From NCBI GenBank assembly GCA_964610505.1, contig CAZSXU010000019.1, positions 16,329-80,328 of the forward strand: DNA of 64,000 bases, read 5' to 3'. The position numbers and the translations under genes were made by a program. Source of the stretch: CAZSXU01 sp964610505 (GTDB taxonomy: Bacteria; Arandabacterota; Arandabacteria; JAGLYR01). Numbering within the stretch: position 1 is the first letter of the stretch; every line of letters begins with the position of its first letter. Below, piece by piece: positions 8,564 through 16,967 of the stretch. The notes under the pieces were generated by a model, which was not told where the DNA came from, ran no database searches, and saw only the letters and a program-made list of their open reading frames with translations.

Positions 8564-9418
8564 CTATGCTGATGTCACGGCGCGTACGGCCCGGCCCGAC
8601 ACATTCGTCGGGATCGTCTCTTCCCACTCCCGAATGCAGTTGCGGACGACCTCGGCGTCGACAACCTGCACATCGCGGGCGTAGCTTTCTACCAGGGCGC
8701 TGTCGCAGAGAATGTTGGCGATCCGGGGTATTCCACCCGAATGTTGCGCGACCAACTCAATGGCGTCATCCGTGAACACCGTCCGGTCCTGTGCTCCGGC
8801 AACGGCCAGTCGGTGCCTTACATACCGGTCGATTTCATCCGGCGACAGAGCATCGATCCGGCAGCGGAGCCCGATCCGCTGGGATAGTTGCTTCAACTCC
8901 GGCCGGTTCAGCAGCCGGCCGAGCTCCATCTGTCCCACAAGAACAATCTGGAGCAGCTTCTTCCGCGAAGTCTCCATATTGGAGAGCATCCGGACGTGCT
9001 CCAGAAGCCCGGGCGTCATGGCCTGTGCTTCATCGATGATGAGGGCCACGTTGTGCCCCTGCTGGGCCTGCTCAATCAAGTATGTCTTCAGCTGGATCAT
9101 TAGATCTGCCGCCGAGCGACCCGAATAGGAGATCCCCAGGTCGTCGAGGACCATTCTCAGGAAGGGCCCCAGTGAGAAGCTCCCACCGGAGACAATGGCA
9201 ATCTTGGTATCCTCCGCGATTTCCTCGAGCAGGGTGTGAATGAGGGTCGTCTTTCCCGTTCCGACCTCACCCACAAGAGCCACGAACCCCTTTCTGTGCC
9301 GAATGCCGTAGAGAAGATGAGCCAGCGCCTCGGTGTGGGTCCGGCTCATGAAAAGAAACCTCGGGTCCGGCGTCATATTGAACGGGCGTTCCGTGAACTG
9401 GAAGAAGGAACAGTACAT
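8564..9418 (-). CDS. ExeA/GspA-type AAA ATPase (exosortase-locus type)
   Basis: AAA+ ATPase of 284 aa resembling the cytoplasmic ATPase of ExeA and the putative secretion ATPase found in PEP-CTERM/exosortase polysaccharide loci. The N-terminus MYCSFFQFTERPFNMTPDP is the family signature. Walker A is GEVGTGKTT (~50-58), Walker B is ALIIDEAQAM, and a sensor region SQRIGLRCRID follows. The ATG at 9418 has GGGAG upstream. No peptidoglycan-binding domain is attached. Its place between Wzz and the CpsD-like protein matches known exosortase-linked clusters, although no exosortase is seen within the window. Confidence 0.88.
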   Translation of the reverse strand: MYCSFFQFTERPFNMTPDPRFLFMSRTHTEALAHLLYGIRHRKGFVALVGEVGTGKTTLIHTLLEEIAEDTKIAIVSGGSFSLGPFLRMVLDDLGISYSGRSAADLMIQLKTYLIEQAQQGHNVALIIDEAQAMTPGLLEHVRMLSNMETSRKKLLQIVLVGQMELGRLLNRPELKQLSQRIGLRCRIDALSPDEIDRYVRHRLAVAGAQDRTVFTDDAIELVAQHSGGIPRIANILCDSALVESYARDVQVVDAEVVRNCIREWEETIPTNVSGRAVRAVTSA

Positions 9419-9442
9419 CGTGTCACTCCCGATTGAAACCCC

Positions 9443-10819
9443 CTACCTTCTCTTCAGGCGAACTTCGGGCACCGAGGACAGGACCCGCAGCCCCAGATAG
9501 TTTTCCACATCCTCCCGGCTTCTGAGGGAATGATCCAGTCGATCCAGAAAGAAAGCCAGGCCGATGCTCAGGAAGAGACTGAGAGCCGGGGCAAGCATGA
9601 GCCGGACCGGGTCCCGCGGGTTTGTCGCCTGCGGGCGAGTCGCCGGTGACAGCACCACGACCTCGTAGTCTCTGGCACTGACCTCCGAGATCTTCATGTG
9701 CATTTCTTTTGCCAGCAGCTCCTTGAAGGTGTTCGTGACCAGTCCGAGGGAACGCTCGTATTGATTCATGGTCATTTCCTTCTCCGGATAGCTGGCCAGA
9801 TCCGCTTCCCATTGTGCCACTTGCCGGTTCAGCGTATTCAGTTCCTGACGAAGGACGTTGAGATCGGATTCGCGCATCTGGATCTCGATCTCCTCATAGC
9901 GCCGCATTCGCTCTTTCAATTCGCGAATCTGTTCTCTCAGCACCCCCACCTCCGGGTGGGTCGCTTTGTACTTGGATAGAATCTCTCTCTCTCGGGACTC
10001 GAGAATCCCCAGCTCCTGACGGGTTTGACGCATCATGTCTTGAACGTTCTCGTTCATTGAACCCGGAAGCGCCGCCGGCAACGTGCTCGCGGGACCATCG
10101 CTTCTCAATCTCAGACTCTCGTCGATTCGCGTGGATGCGGACGCGATTCTCAGCTCGAGGTCCGCCCGCTTCGCCTTCAGAATCCGTAGCTGCAGGAGAA
10201 TCGCCTCCTTCTCCTGCTTGATGGAAGCGACTCCCATCTTCTCCGCGTATTCCCTCCGCTCCCGCTCCAGAACCTCCAGATCTCGCTGCGCTCGCATCAC
10301 TTCCTGATTGAACATCTCGTGTGCGTCAGGCAGCTCGAACAGCTCCTTGTGAAGAGAGATATACGCCTCGAGGATCGCGTCCAGACTCTCCCGGACAATC
10401 TTCTGATTCGTCGAGTAGTAGGAGACATCGATGATGTTCGAATTCCGCCTGGCGTCCGTCCCGATGTGATAGCGGTCGACCCAGGGAGGCCTGCCGGGTA
10501 TGCCTTCGGCTTCGTATTTGCGCCGGAGGATCTCTCCTGCGCGGTCCGCGATCGGCTGGCTTGTGAGGATCATGATCTCGGAATTCATGACCTCTTCCCA
10601 GGGCCGGAACTCGAGATTCGCCACCAGAGTACTCGAGCGCTCGCCCGGGCGAATCAGAATCTGCCCGTACGATCTGTAATCGACAGTGGCCTTCGCGGCC
10701 TTCCACCCCACGTACACCGTCGACGCCAGAACCAGGCCGAGAATCACCCACTTCCGCCGCAGGATGATCGTCGCGAAATCGCGTATACTGGTTTCCCCGG
10801 TTGCCCGCGACTCTTCCAT
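9443..10819 (-). CDS. Wzz/GumC-type polysaccharide co-polymerase
   Basis: Chain-length determinant of 458 aa. One N-terminal transmembrane helix (about 23-43, after ATIILRRKW) is followed by a large periplasmic part with long coiled coil (about 150-330, rich in Arg, Glu and Leu), then a Pro-containing second helix near 405-425 (PVRLMLAPALSLFLSIGLAF) and a short cytoplasmic tail. No kinase domain is fused; the separate CpsD-like protein would be its partner. I use the ATG at 10819, downstream of GGTGGGAG; a GTG at 10858 would overlap the OPX gene by 13 bases and adds 13 residues. It pairs functionally with the OPX protein encoded just upstream. Confidence 0.9.
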   Translation of the reverse strand: MEESRATGETSIRDFATIILRRKWVILGLVLASTVYVGWKAAKATVDYRSYGQILIRPGERSSTLVANLEFRPWEEVMNSEIMILTSQPIADRAGEILRRKYEAEGIPGRPPWVDRYHIGTDARRNSNIIDVSYYSTNQKIVRESLDAILEAYISLHKELFELPDAHEMFNQEVMRAQRDLEVLERERREYAEKMGVASIKQEKEAILLQLRILKAKRADLELRIASASTRIDESLRLRSDGPASTLPAALPGSMNENVQDMMRQTRQELGILESREREILSKYKATHPEVGVLREQIRELKERMRRYEEIEIQMRESDLNVLRQELNTLNRQVAQWEADLASYPEKEMTMNQYERSLGLVTNTFKELLAKEMHMKISEVSARDYEVVVLSPATRPQATNPRDPVRLMLAPALSLFLSIGLAFFLDRLDHSLRSREDVENYLGLRVLSSVPEVRLKRR

Positions 10820-10845
10820 GCTTCTGCTCCCACCGTTGCTTGGTA

Positions 10846-11631
10846 CTAGTCTTTCCACTTTCGCAGGTAGTATGTGTTCACTGCCGGTACCACGGTAGCC
10901 GCCACATCGAGAGCGAATTGCCTGAGATGGCTGATGAACCGCTTGGGCACGTAAATGATGTCATAGGGCTCAAGATACTCGTCCGTCCAAGGATCGTTTC
11001 CCTTGTACACGTCTCCCAGGTCGAGCCGAAGGGCCGAGATTTCGGTGGCGGAGACCCGTCTGAGGAGAACGACGCTGCCCAGATTTGCCCCGTCTTTCGG
11101 TCCACCCGCCTCGGCGATGGCCGCCGTCACCGACAGAGATCTCCGGTATTCCACTTCGCCGGGCTGGAGGACCATCCCGATGACGTAGACACCCGGAACC
11201 GCCACTTTCGTCACCGTCACCGTGACGGCGGGTTCGAGAAGGATGTCTGAGTACCCGGCCTCAATCTTCTCCGCCACGTCTCTCGGCGTGTGGCCGGCCA
11301 CTCTGAAATCTCCGATCCCCGGCAGGGTGATGCGCCCGTCGGGTCGAATGGCTAGATCCCTGCTCAATTCCGGGTTGAAGAAGAAATCGACTCGCACGTG
11401 GTCGCCGACCTCCAGGCAGTAGTCGGCCAGCAGCCCGCCCTCGTACAAATCTACGTGAACAGCCGGGGTCGCCTCCCCGCCGCCGCCTTCGCCCCGAAGA
11501 TCGACCGTCACGTGCTCCGCTCCACCCGAACAGCCGGCCATTGCCAGGAGGAACCCCGGGAGCAATCCCATGAGCACGCGGGCCGGAGCCCCCCGGACAC
11601 CCACGGCTCCGTACCTAGTACATTCCATCAC
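10846..11631 (-). CDS. OPX-family polysaccharide export lipoprotein (Wza/GumB-like)
   Basis: Outer-membrane polysaccharide export protein of 261 aa. It has a lipoprotein signal with lipobox LAMAGC (Cys34), a polysaccharide-export domain starting with DYCLEVGDHVRVDFF and containing RPDGRITLPGIG, then an SLBB domain (YVIGMVLQPGEVEYRR, AIAEAGG). The C-terminal helical stretch FALDVAATVVPAVNTYYL may form the short outer-membrane segment. Its first 17 bases overlap the end of the sugar transferase gene, and its stop lies 26 bases before the GumC start. It should form the outer-membrane exit for the polymer made by this operon. Confidence 0.9.
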   Translation of the reverse strand: MMECTRYGAVGVRGAPARVLMGLLPGFLLAMAGCSGGAEHVTVDLRGEGGGGEATPAVHVDLYEGGLLADYCLEVGDHVRVDFFFNPELSRDLAIRPDGRITLPGIGDFRVAGHTPRDVAEKIEAGYSDILLEPAVTVTVTKVAVPGVYVIGMVLQPGEVEYRRSLSVTAAIAEAGGPKDGANLGSVVLLRRVSATEISALRLDLGDVYKGNDPWTDEYLEPYDIIYVPKRFISHLRQFALDVAATVVPAVNTYYLRKWKD

Positions 11632-12319
11632 CCGTCAACACCACCTTGAGCGTCTTGAGAACAATCACGAAATCCAGAAACAGCGACCGCCGTTCGACGT
11701 ACTGAAGATCCTTGGCGATCCAATCCCCGAAACTGATGCGAGTCGGGCTCGAGACTTGCCACAAACACGTGATCCCCGGAGGCACGGACAATCGCATCGC
11801 CTGCTCCGGGGTGTACTGACTCGCCTCCTCTGGAAGATGCGGGCGTGGCCCGACGAAACTCATTTCACCTTTGAGGACGTTGACCAGCTGCGGCAGCTCA
11901 TCCATCGCGCACTTGCGAATGAAGCGTCCGAACCGCGTGATTCTCGGATCCTCGCGCATCTTGAACAGCGGTGGCTCGGCCTCGTTCAGATGAAGGATGC
12001 CGGCTTTGGCCTCCTCCGCCCCTACTTCCATCGACCGAAACTTATAGAAAATGAAGGGATTCCCGCATCGCCCGATCCGTTTCTGCCTGAAAATCACCGA
12101 CCCAGGAGAGTCGAGTCTGACCCCCAAGGAAATCAGCGCCAGAAGGGGTGACAGGACCACCAACGAGACGAAGGCAACGGTGAAGTCTATCCATCGCTTG
12201 CCTCGCTCGTATCCCATTCCGGGCCGACTTGAGTCCCTCGACGCAGAACTCTCAGAGGTGTCGGGATCCAGCGTCCGATCCGCGTTGTTCGACAGCATCA
12301 CGAAATCCAAGGCATGCAC
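11615..12319 (-). CDS. Undecaprenyl-phosphate glycosyl-1-phosphate transferase (initiating sugar transferase)
   Basis: Monotopic phosphoglycosyl transferase of 234 aa that loads the first sugar phosphate onto undecaprenyl phosphate. It is the short form: one re-entrant membrane helix (FTVAFVSLVVLSPLLALISL, about 48-67) and the catalytic domain with FRQKRIG, FYKFRSM, MDELPQLVNVLKGEMS (the Asp-Glu pair), GPRP and PGITCLWQVS. The first codon is GTG at 12319, but AAGG touches it directly; a TTG at 12310 is better spaced from GAAGGG, so the exact start is uncertain. It is the first gene of the exopolysaccharide operon, 35 bases after an intrinsic terminator in the leader. Confidence 0.9.
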   Translation of the reverse strand: MHALDFVMLSNNADRTLDPDTSESSASRDSSRPGMGYERGKRWIDFTVAFVSLVVLSPLLALISLGVRLDSPGSVIFRQKRIGRCGNPFIFYKFRSMEVGAEEAKAGILHLNEAEPPLFKMREDPRITRFGRFIRKCAMDELPQLVNVLKGEMSFVGPRPHLPEEASQYTPEQAMRLSVPPGITCLWQVSSPTRISFGDWIAKDLQYVERRSLFLDFVIVLKTLKVVLTGDGMY

Positions 12320-12666
12320 CCTTCGCGACGCCTAACACGCCGCGCCGGGAAAGAAAAAAGGCCGGGCACAGCGCCCTGCCTTCCACGGCGATGGAAGTCC
12401 ATTCGGGTCGCTTGCCAAAGGTTCCCCTGCCCGTACAACTCGGGCGACGGAAATCACGGACCCAGGCGATAGAGTGTCAACAGATCTCCCTGAAGCACCC
12501 TCTGCGCCGAGCGCCGTTCAGTCACCCCAGATCGGGGCCAATCCTCTTCCCCACCACGCACCTCCCTGGGAACCCTTAGCCATCTTCGATACGGAAGCTC
12601 CACCTCCTCCGGCAGGCCCGGCGGACCCACCGAATGCGTCCGGATGCCGACGTTTCATTCCCCAAA
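12320..12666 (-). promoter_or_regulatory. Long structured 5' leader of exopolysaccharide operon
   Basis: Gene-free stretch of about 347 bases between the predicted transcription start (~12666) and the sugar transferase. Besides the terminator, it holds a hairpin at 12429-12445 (arms GCCCG/CGGGC, 7-nt loop) and a perfect 6-bp hairpin at 12380-12397 (arms CTTCCA/TGGAAG) that abuts the terminator stem and shares one base with it. I compared it from memory with c-di-GMP-I, cobalamin, glycine and SAM riboswitch consensus blocks and saw no match. No convincing small ORF is visible. I read it as an attenuation leader of unknown ligand or factor. Confidence 0.6.
12354..12380 (-). terminator. Intrinsic terminator/attenuator in exopolysaccharide leader
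   Basis: On the minus strand the arms GGC-A-GGGC and GCCC-G-GCC pair around the loop GCTGT (seven base pairs with one A/G mismatch), followed directly by six T. It lies between the promoter at 12673-12701 and the first operon gene at 12319, with only 35 bases after it. Transcripts from that promoter must therefore pass it to express the operon, which is the layout of a regulated attenuator. Confidence 0.8.
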
Positions 12667-12672
12667 TTAGTG

Positions 12673-12701
12673 AATCTACCACATATCTCGCAAAAAGTCA
12701 A
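12673..12701 (-). promoter_or_regulatory. Sigma-70-type promoter of exopolysaccharide operon
   Basis: Minus-strand -35 TTGACT (12696-12701) and -10 TAGATT (12673-12678) with an exact 17-bp spacer in an AT-rich island of an otherwise GC-rich region. It starts 26 bases after the stop of the upstream gene and points toward the sugar transferase. Confidence 0.75.
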
Positions 12702-12726
12702 TCGCTTTCGCCGACGTCTAGCCTGC

Positions 12727-13725
12727 CTACGACTCCAGCTCCTCGAGAACCGCCGAGAAAAACAGTGGCAGCAGAACCTCGTGCTGGCCCAGGAACGTGA
12801 AACCCCGGCCGCCACCCAGCGTTGGCCTCCGCACAACGTTCTCCCTAGCCCGGTAATGCATGAGCATATCGAAATTTGCAGCCACGAATCCCTCCACCGG
12901 ACCACCCAGATTCCGTGCAATCGATACGGCCTTCAGAAACACCTCGGGAAGGATGACGGCCGAACCCATGTTGATCACGACCCCCCCCTCGCCCAAGCCC
13001 TCCACCTGCTTGGCAAAAGCAAGGAAATCTCGGTAGGTGGTCTCCCCGATGGCCTCCCCCGAAGCGGTCGGATGCTGGTGAATCGTGTCCGTGCCGATCC
13101 CCACATGGATCGTCACGGGGATCGAGAGCCGAACCGCCGTGGCCAGGATGCTCTCTCTTGCGTGCGGCGCGTCCCGGAGCACCCGTTCCCCCAGGGATTC
13201 TCCCAGGCCCAGGTCACCGCGGTAGCCCTCCAGAATCGCCTCATTCATGATGACGGCGGTCTCCTCCGTCATTCCGAAGTCCCCATGCACAAGCGTTTCG
13301 GCGACGTCCTCCGAAGTCTGACCCCACATGGCCAGTTCGAAATCGTGGATTGCCACGGAACCGTTGCCCGCAAGAGCCGAGACGGCTCCCCGCTCCATCA
13401 TCTGGATCAACAGGGGTCCGATTCCGCACTTGATCACGTGCCCGCCCAACATCAGAATTCGAGATCGTCCCTCGCTCCGGGCACGGACCACCGCATCGAC
13501 CAGGCTCCGCAGGTCTCTGGCCGAAAGGACATCCGGAAGATTCTCGAGAAATTCGATGAAGCGGCTGCCCGGCCGGTACGGCTTTCCCAATTGATCGAGA
13601 CGGACTTTGCTGGGACGCCCGTGGATGGACCGCGTCTTGATGCCGGAAAGATCACTCCGCGCGTATCGGGACTTGGAACCGACGACCCGGTGGGTTCCAT
13701 CTCGATTCTCGCTTCTCGATGTCAC
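12727..13725 (-). CDS. Deoxyhypusine-synthase-like protein
   Basis: Protein of 332 aa that I place, with moderate confidence, in the bacterial deoxyhypusine-synthase-like group. Supporting segments are ILMLGGHVIKCGIGPLLI followed by SALAGNGSVAIHDFELA, a GDFGMTEETA block, VTIHVGIGTDTIHQHP, and a late FVAANFDMLMHY region; this order resembles the NAD-binding scaffold of deoxyhypusine synthase. The canonical substrate eIF5A does not exist in bacteria, so the true reaction is unknown. I start it at the GTG at 13725, which overlaps the stop of the DUF3108 gene (GTGA) and follows GGGGAGG. The open frame extends to 13872 but that part is a shadow. No membrane segment or signal peptide is seen. Confidence 0.6.
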   Translation of the reverse strand: MTSRSENRDGTHRVVGSKSRYARSDLSGIKTRSIHGRPSKVRLDQLGKPYRPGSRFIEFLENLPDVLSARDLRSLVDAVVRARSEGRSRILMLGGHVIKCGIGPLLIQMMERGAVSALAGNGSVAIHDFELAMWGQTSEDVAETLVHGDFGMTEETAVIMNEAILEGYRGDLGLGESLGERVLRDAPHARESILATAVRLSIPVTIHVGIGTDTIHQHPTASGEAIGETTYRDFLAFAKQVEGLGEGGVVINMGSAVILPEVFLKAVSIARNLGGPVEGFVAANFDMLMHYRARENVVRRPTLGGGRGFTFLGQHEVLLPLFFSAVLEELES

Positions 13726-14543
13726 CTCGCCTCCCCTCCTCTCGCGCTCCACCCTCTGTCCAACGGCGTCCGCAGAGAAATCTCCTCCAGGATCGCCGTG
13801 ATCGCGCCCACCTTGATCTTGCTTCTCATCCGGACCGGGAGCCGGCCGGCATCGTGCGCCAGCCAGATCCACAACCGTCCCTCCTGCTTGAACAGACCCG
13901 TCGTCTTCAAGATCGGCTCAATCACGGTGCAAACATAATCCCCAACCGGAGTCGAAACGGTCTCTTCGCGAACCGCCCGGACCTCAAGCCTGTAGTTCTT
14001 CTTGTTTGTCTGGTTCTCTACGAAGATCGGCCCTTTTTGCGGAAACTTGAGACACCTGACATAGTAGAGGGCGGAGAGAATGTCCTGGACGCCCGGTTCA
14101 AACGTCACCCACTCTCCGTCCGCGTACCGGGCCCGCCCGGCGTCGTGGTCGAACACCATGATCTCGTCCTGCCGGTAGGTTCCCTCCCGCAAGTGCTTCT
14201 CGTGTCTCAACGGAACCAGGCGCTCCACGTCGATCCATGTCTCGACCCGGTCCTCGACCGGATAGAACAACGAGAACAGGGCGTTGGATCGCACCTCAGA
14301 GACAATGTGGTAGCAGGGTCGCGAATCCACGTCTACAATGCCCTCGACGGCCATCCGCGCGGTTCCCGCCCTTACCGGCCCCCACTTCACGGCATACGTC
14401 AGCACTTCGCCCACGGCGAAAACCGGCTCGGGCAACGAGTCGTCCGCATCGGTCGAGCCCGCTCCCGCAAGCCCCAGACAGACCAGGGCTAGAGCAATCC
14501 CTGTTCGGGTTCTCCATGGGAGCCCAACCGTCATCGCTCTCAC
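13722..14543 (-). CDS. DUF3108 exported protein
   Basis: Secreted protein of 273 aa with a signal peptide (TGIALALVCLGLAGAGSTDA) and the DUF3108 fold: FAVGEVLTYAVKWGPVRAGT near the start, a CYHIVSEVRSN strand, VETWIDVERLVPLRHEK, and FYPVED. DUF3108 proteins are predicted beta-rich periplasmic proteins of unknown function. The GTG at 14543 follows a strong AAAGGAG; an ATG nine bases later is too far from it. It starts 10 bases after the GT4 stop and overlaps the deoxyhypusine-synthase-like gene, so all three are probably co-transcribed. Confidence 0.85.
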   Translation of the reverse strand: MRAMTVGLPWRTRTGIALALVCLGLAGAGSTDADDSLPEPVFAVGEVLTYAVKWGPVRAGTARMAVEGIVDVDSRPCYHIVSEVRSNALFSLFYPVEDRVETWIDVERLVPLRHEKHLREGTYRQDEIMVFDHDAGRARYADGEWVTFEPGVQDILSALYYVRCLKFPQKGPIFVENQTNKKNYRLEVRAVREETVSTPVGDYVCTVIEPILKTTGLFKQEGRLWIWLAHDAGRLPVRMRSKIKVGAITAILEEISLRTPLDRGWSARGGEAR

Positions 14544-14553
14544 GCGTCTCCTT

Positions 14554-15675
14554 TCAGGAACGTGCGGTTCCGTATCGCTCCAGAGTCTCGGAATAGAGAC
14601 CCTCGGTTTTGTTCACGGTTTCTGAGATATCGAATTCGGATGCCCGTAACGTGGCCGCCCGGCTCATCCGTCGGATTTCCTCGGGCGAGCTCAGGATCTC
14701 CTGCAACGCGTCCGCCAGCGCATCCGGATTTCGGGCCGCTACCAATCGCCCCTCCCGCCCGTCGCGCACCATCTCGGGAATCCCACCCACGCGCGTCGCG
14801 ACAACCGGCAGCCCCACGGCCATCGCGTCGAGGATCGACGTTCCCAAGCCCTCCAGCCACGAGGCGCTCACGAATACTTCGGCGGCTCCGAGCAGCGCGC
14901 CGACGTCGTTCCGAAATCCGGTCAACGTGACATGATCCTCAAGCCCCAGAGCCTCGATGTCGTGGCGCACTCTTTCGACGAGAGGGCCGCTTCCCACAAG
15001 CACAAAATGCGCCTCCGGAACGTCCTTGACCACCTTTGCGGCCGCCTTCAGCAACGTCGCGTGATCCTTGTGAGGTGCAAGGGCGGCAACCGATATCACG
15101 ATCCGTTTCGCGGCATCTATCCCCCATTCCTGCCAAACCTTCCGGTCGGGGATTCTCTCCACAGCCTCCACTGGGATTCCGCTGTGGATCGTCCGCACGC
15201 GCGAGCCATCCACCCCGGACGAGATCAGGACCTCTCGAACGTTCTCCGAGACCGCCGCGTACATGAGGCGCGGACACCGGTACTTCCACACGCTGAACGG
15301 ATTCCTTCGCGGTCGGAAATCCACCCTTCGAGAGACGACCGACGGAGGCATCCGTCCCCAGAGCCGGGCCAGAAGTCCAAGACTGTGGGCGTGCGCCGTA
15401 TGCAGGTGGCACAGTTGAGCGGCGAAGCGGCGGACAATTCCGGCCAGTCGCGCGCCTGCGACCAGATCCCACTCGCCCCTCATCGCGAGTTCCGTTACAC
15501 CAAGCCCGTCCGCTCGGGCCCTCTCGGAGAGTGGGGAGCCCGGCTGGCAGACCAACAGAACCGCGTGTCCTCGATCCAGGAGGCCACGGGCAAGGAGCAG
15601 CACCTGCCGCTCGCCACCGCGCCAACTGCCGGCCGTATTCACGTGCACCACCCGGAACTTCGCAGATACAGCCAT
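14554..15675 (-). CDS. GT4-family glycosyltransferase
   Basis: GT-B fold retaining glycosyltransferase of 373 aa. The N-terminal domain starts VVHVNTAGSWRGGERQVL with the Gly-rich acceptor loop, contains HLHTAHAHSLGLL, and the C-terminal donor domain has ALAPHKDH, LVGSGPLVERV, VFVSASWLEGLGTSILDAM and GLPVVATRVGGIPE, the GT4 nucleotide-sugar binding pattern. It is downstream of WaaE-type, RfaE and heptosyltransferase genes, so it probably adds a core or outer-core sugar to LPS. Donor and linkage cannot be deduced. The start ATG has only a weak ribosome site, GAAGAAAA. Confidence 0.87.
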   Translation of the reverse strand: MAVSAKFRVVHVNTAGSWRGGERQVLLLARGLLDRGHAVLLVCQPGSPLSERARADGLGVTELAMRGEWDLVAGARLAGIVRRFAAQLCHLHTAHAHSLGLLARLWGRMPPSVVSRRVDFRPRRNPFSVWKYRCPRLMYAAVSENVREVLISSGVDGSRVRTIHSGIPVEAVERIPDRKVWQEWGIDAAKRIVISVAALAPHKDHATLLKAAAKVVKDVPEAHFVLVGSGPLVERVRHDIEALGLEDHVTLTGFRNDVGALLGAAEVFVSASWLEGLGTSILDAMAVGLPVVATRVGGIPEMVRDGREGRLVAARNPDALADALQEILSSPEEIRRMSRAATLRASEFDISETVNKTEGLYSETLERYGTARS

Positions 15676-15714
15676 TGATTTTCTTCGCCGCCGCCCATGG
15701 CAAGCTGCCCACCG

Positions 15715-16461
15715 TCACCGGCGGTTCAATTCCCACAGTTTGGCGTATTTGAGGAAGACGGTGAACGACCCCAAAATACAGAGGAGTAGACCGTGCACGC
15801 CGTCGAGGAACCCCCGCTGGAAGACGTACATCTTCAGGAACTTGAACAGGGCATGGCCCAGGATCCCGAGCGGCCCGCTTTGCCGTCCCGCCTCAAACAG
15901 GTCTCGGGCGCCCCACGTCGCGTAGCGCTCCGCCTTCCCCAGATAGTCTCCCAGTGTTCGGTAGCTGTAGTGCACCAGGGCGCCGTTGAGAGTTCCCGTC
16001 TCCGACAGGTGCACCTCTGCGTGCACCCACTTTTGCACATACCGTCCCGCGTCCCTTTGAAACAGGCGGAGCACACGATCCCGCTGCCAGCCACAACGGC
16101 GGATCTCGCGGCCCAGGAAGTAGTTCCTCCGGCGAATCCAGTATCCGGGTTCGGCGGTTTGCGAGTTTCGAACGACCGCTTCGACTTCCGATCGAAGCTC
16201 GGGGGTCACGCGTTCATCCGCGTCCACGATGAGGACCCACTCGTGTGATGCCTGCGGAATCGCCCAGTTCTTCTGCGCCGCTGAGTTCTCGTACGGGTGT
16301 TGCAGTACCCGGGCTCCGGCGGCGCGACTGATCTCCACGGTTCGATCGGTACTGTAGGAATCCACGACGAGAATCTCGTCTGCCCACTTCACGCTCTCGA
16401 TGCACTCGGGAAGATTCCGTTCCTCGTTCAACGTGGGAATCAGCGCGGTCAGCGGGGTCAC
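15715..16461 (-). CDS. GT2 glycosyltransferase, WaaE/KdtX type
   Basis: Inverting GT-A glycosyltransferase of 248 aa resembling the WaaE/KdtX enzymes that add a sugar to the first heptose of the LPS inner core. Motifs are LIPTLNEERNLPECIESV, ILVVDSYSTDRT, the metal-binding VLIVDADERV, and a C-terminal hydrophobic tail GLLLCILGSFTVFLKY that may anchor it at the membrane. The GTG at 16461 overlaps the RfaE2 stop (GTGA) and follows AGGGG; the longer frame to 16668 is a shadow of RfaE2. Coupling to the heptose genes supports an LPS-core role. Confidence 0.85.
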   Translation of the reverse strand: MTPLTALIPTLNEERNLPECIESVKWADEILVVDSYSTDRTVEISRAAGARVLQHPYENSAAQKNWAIPQASHEWVLIVDADERVTPELRSEVEAVVRNSQTAEPGYWIRRRNYFLGREIRRCGWQRDRVLRLFQRDAGRYVQKWVHAEVHLSETGTLNGALVHYSYRTLGDYLGKAERYATWGARDLFEAGRQSGPLGILGHALFKFLKMYVFQRGFLDGVHGLLLCILGSFTVFLKYAKLWELNRR

Positions 16462-16967
16462 GATGAAATCCCCTCGTCCTCGGGCCCGCGTCCCGGCGCG
16501 AACTTCTCCAGAACCGTCCGGATGACGTCCCGGCTCGCGTGTTTCTTCGGATCTCCGACGATCGCGGTCTCCCCCCCCAGAGATGCCATGATCTCTCTCT
16601 CCGGAACGCTCTCGACTCTGTAATCCGTCCCCTTGGCATGGACATGCGGTTTCAGAATGGACAGACACTCACCCACGGTGGGTTCATCAAAAACCATAAC
16701 CCAATCCACGCATTCGAGACCCGCCACAATTTCCGCCCTCTCGGCCGCGGGCATGACGGGCCGACCCTCGCCCTTGATCGCCCGTGTGGACGCATCGCTG
16801 TTGATCGCCACGACGAGGACGTCTCCCGATCGCCGGGCGCCTTCCAGATACCGAACGTGCCCAACGTGAAGGAGATCGAAACAGCCGTTCGCCAGGACGA
16901 TCCGCTTTCCCTCGACCCGCAACTCTTCCAGAATCGGGCGCAGTTCCTCACGGGAGCAAATCTTCAT
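16458..16967 (-). CDS. rfaE2: D-glycero-beta-D-manno-heptose 1-phosphate adenylyltransferase
   Basis: Nucleotidyltransferase of 169 aa that makes ADP-D-glycero-D-manno-heptose, the precursor of LPS inner-core heptose. The signature GCFDLLHVGH (ATP-binding HxGH) is at ~29-38, with NSDASTRAIKG and the C-terminal block IVGDPKKHASRDVI. In E. coli this activity is the C-terminal half of HldE; here it is a separate gene whose ATG lies inside the end of rfaE1 (20-base overlap) with GGAG upstream. The last residues are acidic and low in complexity. The epimerase HldD and GmhA/GmhB are not in the window. Confidence 0.92.
   Translation of the reverse strand: MKICSREELRPILEELRVEGKRIVLANGCFDLLHVGHVRYLEGARRSGDVLVVAINSDASTRAIKGEGRPVMPAAERAEIVAGLECVDWVMVFDEPTVGECLSILKPHVHAKGTDYRVESVPEREIMASLGGETAIVGDPKKHASRDVIRTVLEKFAPGRGPEDEGISS

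Noticed and set aside
12452..12480. TTGACA inside the exopolysaccharide leader as a second promoter
   Set aside because: The box at 17 bp is GTGATT, a poor -10, and it would still lie before the terminator, so it does not change the attenuation model.
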